In this document: piece after piece, positions 1 through 8,000 of the stretch
Layout of the letters: the number at the start of each line of letters is the position of its first letter
Position numbering within the stretch: the stretch's first letter is position 1
DNA from: Gryganskiella cystojenkinii
Lineage: Eukaryota; Mortierellomycota; Mortierellomycetes; Mortierellales; Mortierellaceae
Direction of reading: 5' to 3'
DNA length: 12,701 nucleotides
NCBI GenBank assembly: GCA_015852425.1
Contig: JAAAIG010001013.1
Location: forward strand, 1-12,701
Position numbers and translations under genes: made by a program
Notes under the pieces: model-generated
Database searches by the model: none
The model's input: the letters and a program-made list of their open reading frames with translations, nothing else
What the model was told of the DNA's origin: nothing

Positions 1-11
1 GGGGGGGGGGG
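1..11. repeat. poly-G run at the window edge
   Basis: Eleven consecutive G residues open the window. The run lies just before, or inside, the 5' part of the phosphodiesterase gene. It could be genuine, since a C15 run also occurs at 3753-3767, or it could mark a contig end. It makes the neighbouring bases less trustworthy for deciding the first exon. Confidence 0.8.
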
Positions 12-16
12 AAAGC

Positions 17-3000
17 GGACGTGCTCGATTTCTTTTACTCAACGGCCCAGAGATCAATGTCACAGTTTGCGCCAAAAAGAAGGTCTGGTCACTCACGTAT
101 TCCTTCCACATTCTTTGTTTTTACTTGTTCGCGTTCACAGTCTCGACGGCCGCAACGTTCGAGGCTGCTATGCTCCTGCTGGAGCATCGATCCTCAAATG
201 AAGCCCGGCCTATGCTATTATTGGTTGATGTGGACATGGACAGTCCATCGCATACTCAAAGGAATACGATTCACCCGGATCGACAATCTCAACTCAAGGG
301 ACAGAGTGGAAGTTTTGAATCAAAACACAACTCTCAGGGTCAACGTCACTTGCGAGCAACGAGTGACAGCTCAGTGACCAAACCAGTCCAGTCCAGAACT
401 CGCCGCCAGCCTTCAAAATCCATGAGACTGAACGGTTCAGGCGGGGCAGGCTTGACTGGGCTTGATTTTCTGGAGAATGTCATACAAGGTCTCGCCAAGG
501 GCACACTACAACACGTTGTCCCTGTCGGTAAGCAAAAAAGAGTGAGCAAGGAGTTGTAGCCACCTTTAAAATCTTGATACGTAGGCGATGTTAACGCGCC
601 AATCTGCCCTTGTTTGCCTCTAGCTGTGAGCGCCGCGACATCGCAGGATAAAATCACGGAGTTGTTTAACCTAGGAGTTGCAGACGTTGTACTAAAACCC
701 ATCCAACAACAGGTGGCGAGGACTTTGTTCTTGGTAAGGAATTAATCTCGTTTTCTCTCATCGAAATGACGCCAACAGGTATTTTCATACTAATGATCGG
801 GGGAACATGAATACCGTTATATAGAACATTCATCGATATAGTAAATATCGGACGGCCTTGACAATACCAAGATATTCATCGCAAAAGAACACATTGGCAC
901 TCCCTTGTCATACCAGGCTACGGAACGTCTTCCTTAAGGATCAATGGTACGAAAATTGTTGCCTTCCTGAATATAACTTGAAAGCAAGCTCAAGAACACG
1001 TTTTTCTCTAACACGGCAACCTTTTTTAACACATAGGCTTTCCGACATATTGATCAATCACTATTGCCCCACGCCGTCAATGATGACGCTGCAGGACTTC
1101 CCGAGCATGTCATCTTTGGGAGCTAAAGAGCGCGTGGTACAGCTCAAGAAGAGACTTCTTTCCTGGGATTTTCATCCACATGATCTCTGCGAAGAGGATT
1201 TGATGCGTTGTGTCGTCATCGTGATCCAGGAGGTCATGAAGCTCGAGGGACTAGGAGATTTGAACATCCCAGAACGTAAGCTTTGTGGTTTGCCGAATGT
1301 CAGAAGTCGAGACTAGGCACTAAGGACAGAAATTCTGACAAGTATCTCTTTTTTCACTGGAAAATTAGATCTATTGCATCGTTTTGTGATTGGACTGCGG
1401 GACTCTTACCATCGGTCCAACCCCTATCATAACTTTGCACACGCCGTAGATGTCCTTCAAGCGACATTCTATTTCCTTTGTCGAATGGGCAAATTGCCCC
1501 AAACTGGATACGGTTACGCACCTCTGCCCTCGTCTCCCTCATCAGAATCTGAACCGGTCTCGCCTCTGTCGGACATCTCAATTGATGGCTCGTCGAGCAC
1601 AGAAGAAGGAGGTTGTAAGACTATTCGAGTCCAGGACTTTTTGCGGGCAGAGGACATTTTTGCATTGGTTGTCGCCAGTATTGGGCATGATGTGGGCCAT
1701 CCCGGTGTCAACAACATGTTCTTGGTAAGTGTCCGTCAGAAAGTACGTCTATCCATATCGTTAGAATGCACTACTAATGTTTTTAACCTTTTTTGGAACA
1801 GATCAACGCACACACTCCTCTTGCTCAAGTCTACAACGACAGATCTGTCCTCGAAAGCTTCCACTCGATGGCCCTCTTCCAGGTTATGAAGAAGCATGGC
1901 TTTGAGTGTTTTGATGTAGATTCACAGAATCGCAAGTTTATGGGTAAGCAGATCTTTTTTTACCTCGTCATCTTTTTAATATTTGCTCTGGTCATAACCA
2001 CCGATAATCCATTACTGATATTGAAACATGTAACATCAAAGAATTCCGCAAAATGGTCGTGAGCACGATCCTGGCCACGGACATGGGTCTACATTTCGAC
2101 TATGTGGGCAAGATCAAGGAACAGAATGAGCGTCTTCGTATCCGGAACACACCAGCAGGCCAGGTCCCGAAACCGAACCAGGCCAGCATCGATGAGCAGG
2201 AACGATTGGTCCTTTGTGGCACTCTCATCAAATGCGCTGATATCAGTAATGCCGTAAGTGTATATTCCTCCTCAGATGAAATACTAGAATCGTTTGATGC
2301 CATGGATGCTAACAATCATCTCGATTCGCATTTTCATTGGGTCTATAAAGTCAAGACCATTCCATGTCGCTGAGAGGTGGTCCTCGGTATTACTGCAGGA
2401 GATGTGCAATCAAGCAGACATTGAAAAGGAAATGGCCGTCAGCTCCGGATCTCAACCTGTTCCTGATGTGCAGACAAAGAGCTTGGCGAATGACCGAGGC
2501 ATGCAAATTGACTCTCAATTGGGCTTTATCCATGGGTTTGCTATGCCACTCTTTGCCAGTGTCAGGGACATCATTCCAGGTAAAGAGCTTTCTGTGGCTT
2601 TTCTTTGGAGCGTTCGTCGAGTAAAATGGAGAAATGGAAATTAACAGCACTATCAACCTCTCGATCAAACTGCCCTCTTAGAAATGTCATACTGTGTAGA
2701 TTTGCTCCAGATCAACCACAAAATTTGGGAAGACCGAAAGACCGACTACTTGCAAAATGGCGGATCGGGTCCTCTGCCTCTCATAATTTCCAAGCCGGTC
2801 AAAGGAGGAACTCAGGTCTCTACCTCAAAAGTACCTTCGAGCCCGCGCAACAGATCGGGTCACCACAGCCGCGCCAGAAGTCAGGCGTCAAAACAAACAG
2901 GTGCGAATCATTCTATAGGATCTGAAACTGCAGCGCCACCAAAGTCACAGAATGGTGGCAATGTCCGACGGTCTCCAAAAGCTACTTCAACAGTCAAGGC

Positions 3001-3715
3001 CACCACATCTGGATCTGAACCTTCAACGGCAGCCTCGAGCTCGATTCCTCGTCCTCGATCAAGAGTGAAGGCTGCAACAGCTGAGGGAGAGGTTTTGCCA
3101 AAGACATATGGACAGACACCACGGATTCCTCAATCCAATGGTAGACTTCGACAACAGAGTTCTCGCGATACAGTCACTTCCAAGATCGCTCAACCTACAA
3201 CGCCAACAACGTCAGTGCCAGCAACGCCTTCAGGGCCATCATCACAAAAACTTCGTACAGATACGCCATCGAAACCGACAATATCTTCTCATGCGGGTCA
3301 AAAATCACCAGGACGTCGTTCGCAGGGACCTCAATCATCAGGTCATGGCTCTAATGCACAGCAACAACATCATCACAATCAGCACGAGAGGACAATCACG
3401 CTCTCTCTTGGAGCTGGAGCCGTGGGAGGCACCCAACTCGAACATCGAGAGCCCATCGTCCTTGGCTCTTTGCTCCCAGTGGACCTCTTGGCTAAGAACG
3501 GTGTGGTGGTTGCCTCTTCGCCAGACAGACCGCCCTCACAGGCAGCGTCTTCACCGCTCTCGCCGCCGCTACCTCGCACTCCAGGCTCCACCAAGAGTTT
3601 AGGCTCTCCAGGCATTTCTTATAGCAATGGCATGTTGACGAGCGGTAAACGGATACACCAAAAACAGGACTACTTTGGTCTCCAACCTACTGCTACCGCC
3701 TCTACACAAGACTAG
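17..3715 (+). CDS. receiver-domain cyclic-nucleotide phosphodiesterase (class I PDE), 5'-partial, nine exons
   Basis: Class I phosphodiesterases hydrolyse 3',5'-cAMP (or cGMP) to the 5'-nucleotide; in fungi they damp the cAMP/PKA pathway. Proposed exons are <17-527, 624-733, 825-946, 1037-1275, 1369-1724, 1802-1943, 2042-2253, 2351-2579 and 2682-3715. All junctions are GT-AG and keep frame, giving 984 visible residues. A receiver-like segment (26-733) comes first, then the catalytic domain (about 1120-2765). Catalytic motifs are YHNFAHA (His at 1428 and 1440), HDVGHPGVNN (1686-1715), ADIS (metal Asp at 2239) and SQLGF (Gln at 2516, Phe at 2525). The last 320 or so residues are rich in Ser, Pro, Thr and Gln and probably disordered. 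The true start is not visible: frame 2 is open from 17, and its first ATG (170) would remove the start of the receiver fold. cAMP as substrate is inferred from fungal family members. Confidence 0.88.
26..733 (+). other. receiver (REC)-like domain of the phosphodiesterase
   Basis: The exons spell the core of a response-regulator receiver. A hydrophobic first strand (RFLLLNGPEI, from 26) is followed by a helix containing FEAAMLLLEH. The third strand LLLVDVDM carries Asp at 227-229 in the D-x-x-M position of the phospho-acceptor. After the splice at 527/624 comes PVAVSAATS, with the conserved Ser at 629. The fifth strand is GVADVVLKPI, with the conserved Lys at 695-697 followed by Pro. Two features are unusual: the acidic pair normally ending strand 1 reads Asn-Gly, and about 65 polar residues are inserted after the acceptor Asp. 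Joining REC to a PDE is known from Dictyostelium RegA, and a REC-like segment precedes PAS in animal PDE8. I see no PAS domain between the two domains here. Confidence 0.72.
947..1036 (+). other. probable 90-bp in-frame intron of the phosphodiesterase gene
   Basis: A GTACGA donor at 947 and an ACATAG acceptor ending at 1036 bound 90 bp. A CTAAC branch-like motif lies near 1009, followed by a T-rich tract. The length is divisible by three and there is no in-frame stop, so spliced and unspliced forms both keep the frame. The size matches the neighbouring introns (91 and 93 bp), and the segment is poorer in plausible protein structure than its flanks. I favour splicing but cannot exclude translation through it. 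Confidence 0.6.
1120..2765 (+). other. PDE catalytic domain (HD-type metal-dependent hydrolase fold)
   Basis: This covers the all-helical catalytic domain, split by five introns (1276-1368, 1725-1801, 1944-2041, 2254-2350, 2580-2681). The metal-ligand set is complete: His at 1440, His-Asp at 1686-1691 and Asp at 2239. The proton-donor His of YHN lies at 1428. The purine-binding pair is Gln at 2516 and Phe at 2525. The block NDRSVLESFH after the third intron of this set is characteristic of the family. Between YHNFAHA and HDVGH there are about 80 residues where about 36-40 are usual. The excess is a Ser/Pro/Glu-rich stretch around 1500-1620. Retention of all key residues argues for an active enzyme. 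Confidence 0.88.
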
Positions 3716-3752
3716 CCATTAGATTCAGAAATTTCGCCCTATCATCCTGCAT

Positions 3753-3785
3753 CCCCCCCCCCCCCCCTTCTTTTTTTTTTTTTTT
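3753..3785 (+). repeat. C15-TTC-T15 homopolymer tract in the PDE 3' UTR
   Basis: Fifteen C (3753-3767), then TTC, then fifteen T (3771-3785), beginning 37 bases after the phosphodiesterase stop codon. Such tracts are prone to slippage, so the exact lengths may be assembly-dependent. The C-run could form an i-motif, or a G-rich structure on the other strand. Confidence 0.9.
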
Positions 3786-4124
3786 CCTTTTTGGACTTCG
3801 ATAAAAGCAGACCTTCCACTTTTTTGAACGAGATTGTTGTCCACCATTCGCAATGAAAATTACTGAAGGAAAGAAATGACTGCAGCTATTACACTATTGT
3901 TGGCATTACGTCTTTCTTATGTCAGGGGCGCCACTACAGACATGCGAGGAGTGGCATATCAAATTAGGACATGGAAACGAGAGAAGCTGATGGGGCGCAC
4001 GAGGTAAACCAGGCCAAACTGTCATCGCGCAAAAAAAGTATATTCCAACGGCATTTGTGAACGGTACAGGAGCGGTGGGGATTCGAGATTCCTGCCTTAT
4101 CGATTTTGTTTTTCCATGATTCCA

Positions 4125-4742
4125 ACGCGTTCGTTCGATCTCAACTTTTTTTTGGAGCGAACAAATCAACCGCGTGCGTCTTTGTACTTTAGAAGACGCG
4201 TTTCATTAGAATTCGTTATGACGAAAGGTTTTTTTACAACCACCTCCAACTCCAGGAAGAGTACGGATAATAGACAAGAGGGAAGGGGGGCCAAGAGTAC
4301 ATTTAGGTGCCTTAACGAATGAGTGGCTTGTCACGAGATACCTTCAAATTTTGCTGGTTCTTTGGGAGGGTCAAGGAACAGATGGATAGAAGCGAGGAGG
4401 GTGAGTACCTTTTTTAAAAATTCTTCAACCGTTCCGTTAAGATGCCATCGATCAACTTGCTAACCGGAATTGAAACGGCCCTTTTTTTATGATTCATTAT
4501 CCTCTTTTTCACTCTGTTGTCTTTTCGTTTCTCTTCTTCTTTCTTCTGCTATTCCGTCTCCTCAGTGAACTCTGATAAGGTCAATAGTTCTCAACGTTCA
4601 GCTTTTACCTTACGATCCTCTCAATTTTTCTCTCTTCTCTGTCTCTGTCTCTCCATTGCGGTTTCGTCGTCATTCCTTACGAACCGAATCGTTTCGACTG
4701 TCACGTCTTAATCTCCCCACTCTTTTCTCTCGTTCGACGCGT
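4125..4742 (+). promoter_or_regulatory. three ACGCGT (MCB-like) motifs upstream of the orphan gene
   Basis: ACGCGT occurs at 4125-4130, 4196-4201 and 4737-4742. In ascomycete yeasts this hexamer is the MluI cell-cycle box bound by the MBF complex at G1/S. Whether it works that way here is inference. The third copy lies in the likely transcribed leader. Confidence 0.35.
4401..4565 (+). other. possible 5' UTR intron of the orphan gene
   Basis: GTGAGTAC at 4401 is a strong donor. The acceptor CTCAG ending at 4565 follows a pyrimidine tract of more than 50 bases starting near 4500. At 165 bp it is longer than the introns of the upstream gene, and the only clear CTAAC lies about 100 bases from the acceptor, which weakens the call. 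Confidence 0.35.
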
Positions 4743-4781
4743 TCCTCGCTTACTCTTTTTGACGACCCTCTCTTCTCTTTG

Positions 4782-4883
4782 GTAAATAACAACAAGGTCA
4801 AAATCAACCAGCAATCATGACCAACAATTGCCTTGAAGCTACCCATCTAACCGGATTTTTTGTTTTGGTGAGCCCTCTTGCAG
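4782..4883 (+). other. likely 5' UTR intron of the orphan gene
   Basis: GTAAATAAC at 4782 serves as donor. A CTAAC branch-like motif near 4848 is followed by a T-rich tract and a TTGCAG acceptor ending at 4883. The 102-bp length is typical for this window. Splicing would remove the only ATG in the proximal leader (4817), leaving 5009 as the first AUG after 4883. If unspliced, that ATG opens a 53-codon upstream ORF ending at 4978. Confidence 0.5.
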
Positions 4884-5008
4884 ATCCCTTAGTGATCATC
4901 TACGACCAATTTTTGTACTCCACACTAAACCTGCGACCCGACCTCTTTTCACGAAGACTCGCACAAGACCAAGCGTAAAGGCAAAGCTTTAGGGCTTACT
5001 GAAGAGCA

Positions 5009-8000
5009 ATGCTGTCTTCCCATCATGGCCACTCCCATTCGATCTCTGAACCCGTTCGTATCCCTTCTTCCTCGACCACAACCTCTCAGCCCTATTACCC
5101 CAACAACTCCAACAGCGTTGATGAAAAAGCTACTCATGACGACACAAAAGAGAGAAACTCTTCCGAGATCAACCATTATAGCGCTGAAGACATGCTCGTG
5201 AAGCAGGAGGACGAAGAGCAGACGGATGATCAACAAATGGAAGTCATCTATGATTCACCTAAAAAGGTCCACACAGCCGGAAACTTTGATGGTACTGTCT
5301 CTGCGGTTCCATTGTCGCCAAAGAAAAAGACGACTACTACGAAACTTACCAAAGACAGGAGCGACAATGCTGCTGTTAACATCACTGATACTCTATCGTT
5401 GTCCAAGGGAGGAAAGAAAGAGACTTCCCACAGTGGAGGTCACAAGCGGTCTCAAAAGCGTAAAGACCTCTTTATCGAGACGATGGATTCGTATCAGTGT
5501 GCCTTAGCTACTCCTCCTGGTCATTCAGAGTCTCCTACGGCGCAATCGTTTTTGATGGCGACGCCAACAGCATCATCTCATTCACACTCACATTCGCACA
5601 GCCACAGTCGGAGCAACCGATCTTCAGGAACCGACAATGATCATTTCGAGGACTGTGTACATTGTAATACCCCACCAGCGAATTGTAGGATCACTATCCC
5701 GGCAGTAGCAGACCTGGTCCGGCGATCGTCGCTTTCGATGATGTCCCCTCCCTTAAGCGCAGGTCTGGTCAAATCCGCTACGATTCATTCCATGTCCTCA
5801 GCGAATTCGACATCCTCGCCAGCACCTGAAAAAGGGCGTCTTATCAACTCAAACTCAGCAGCGGGGGGTAGGAGGTCTTCTCTCCAGCAGAGCAATAGCA
5901 ACAATCTCGAATCAACACTCCAGAACCAGCAAACACTCAGCCAGGATGGATCAGATTATCTGGCCACTCCCACCGAACCGACGTTCCTACGACAGTTTCC
6001 CTTCCCGCCTCCTCAACAACAAGAACAACAGCGTCAACCCTATCCCGGTTACCCATATCCAGGACAGCAGCTTGAATACCAGCAACAGCAACTCCACATT
6101 CCTCTCGATTGTACCATGCCATTCTCAGCAGGAGTTCACCCATTCGACTCGATTTCCATTGCGGCACAACCGTGGATGGGAGGGGCAGTAGACGTGACTC
6201 CCAACCTGACGCCAGCGCACCTCCAATATCTACAGCAGTTTCAGTTTCAACAGCAACAGCAACAGCTTCTATTTCAACAACAGCAGGGTATGATGGGTCA
6301 GCAGCATATTGATCCTCTGGTGCGTCACGCAGAACACCAACACACGCAGGCGTGGCAAGGTTCACAACCAATGGTATTTCAACGACAGACTTCCCTGACC
6401 GCGCCACCAGCGCCAGAACTGGCCGTAAAGAGGGGATCAAAGGCAAAGCCCAAGAAACGTGGGGCCAGTGTCGTTGCTGCCAGTTCTGCTCCTCCCCCAT
6501 CCTCCTCGATAATACCGCTACCACAACAAAAACAATCATCACAACTTCAACAGCCGCCCCAACCACAACCACAACCACAACTACAGCAACAAATTCAACA
6601 ATCTCAAAGAAAGGTGTTCCAGAATCATGGTCCAGCACCGTGTGGTAACCCGAACCCACTGTACGAATACCTTGCCTCGCCGACTATTGTTCCAGGACTC
6701 GAGATCATTGGTCATGATTTTTACGGGAATTATGTTCAAATCTTGCCCATCTGCCCCGAAACAACCTGTCTGATGAACCAGGATCCGATTTATTTGAATC
6801 TGTTGCAGGCAATTTATGCACATACGATCCCCTTTCTCGATTTAGCACCTGGTTCGGAACAAGAGATTCAGGCACTTTTGAATCAAGGGACACCCTCCGC
6901 AATCGCGACGCAGTCTATTCAGCCACCGTTCAAGAATCTTCTACCTTATCAAGGGCATGACAATGGTGGACCCGGAATGCAAACGCAAGCGACACGACGC
7001 AACTCGACTCTTGCTGCTGGTGGAGCCATGTCAAGGATGACTTCGTCCGTATCTTCGCCTTCGTTTCAACAATGGATGTACGCGAGTGATGCCACTGGTG
7101 TCTCAAGTTTCGGTCGTCGCGCCTCCGCGGCAACGAGCAGCGCCAGTTATGTCTCCTCGCCCATTGTTGTGTCCAACACGAACGGTCGTCGATCCAGCAC
7201 GACTTCCATCCCGTCCTCGACTTCTTCGTCGTCGTTATTGTTACAAACCACTAACAACCCAGCCAAGAGGAAAAAGAACGCGACCAGGACACACCCTTAT
7301 AAATCCACGAGCTGTTTCAAAGAGGATAACTCCATGGTGACAGAGGCGATCCTGAACGAGGTTGGCGGGATCGGGGGGATTGGCAATTCTTCTGCGGCAA
7401 TGAGTGCGACAGATCCAAGACGGACCAAGGTCACAGAAAAGATGGTTCATATGAGTGAGGCCGAATATGCGTCGCATTACTCGAGACATCATGCGTCCAT
7501 CACCCGATCGTCTTCATCGCTGTCATCTTCAATGTTACTATTGAATAATTTGCATATTGGCAACTCGAGCACGAGGCAATTAGACATGTTTGGTCAACCT
7601 CAGCGTCACTCTCAATCAAGCTCGTTGATGTCGTCATCGGTGTCGGCGCCTTCATTCGCTCTCGCTGCTGGTACCCTCGAGGCTGCACCAAGAACAGGAG
7701 CAGTATCCATGGACTCGACTCCAGGTGTCACAGGTGCTGCCGATTTTATTCGAGCCTTATCGGTCTGTGGTCCAGTAACAACATCAGTATCGTTGCCGGA
7801 CCAGGGTCTCCAGAGGCTTGAAAACCTGATGTTGATGGATGACGCGGCCACCGCAGCAATCCATGCAGCAGCCGTGGCGTCGACTGCGCCTATATCCTCG
7901 GCAGCAGAGTCTTCTTTGACCTCAACAGCCTGGCCCAACTGGTTCGATCTTCATCAGTTAGAGAAGGATGTATGTGAGGTCGGAGGACGACTTGCGCGGT

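Larger units (their letters stand above)
3716..5008 (+). other. intergenic region: 3' end of the PDE gene, then promoter and leader of the orphan gene
   Basis: I see no convincing gene in these 1.29 kb. The first part is the 3' UTR of the phosphodiesterase gene with a C15/T15 tract; I found no AATAAA there. From about 4100 the DNA looks promoter-like, with ACGCGT at 4125, 4196 and 4737. From about 4490 to 4780 it is strongly pyrimidine-rich. Likely leader introns are listed separately. No clear TATA box was identified for the downstream gene. Confidence 0.6.

Noticed and set aside
346..702. 118-codon minus-strand frame over the receiver exons
   Set aside because: It is antisense to the receiver-coding exons and has no family resemblance.
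4817..4978. 53-codon ORF as a separate small protein gene
   Set aside because: Its start lies inside a likely leader intron (4782-4883). It is better treated as a potential upstream ORF than as a gene. Splicing it in frame to 5009 through GTGAGC at 4868 also fails.
5937..6659. 240-codon open frame on the minus strand, Val-rich
   Set aside because: It is the antisense of the CAA/CAG tracts in the orphan gene. Val/Leu runs come from reading those repeats backwards, and there is no domain.
7612..7938. 108-codon minus-strand frame inside the orphan gene
   Set aside because: Its Ala/Val-rich composition reflects the reverse of Ser/Ala codons in the main frame.
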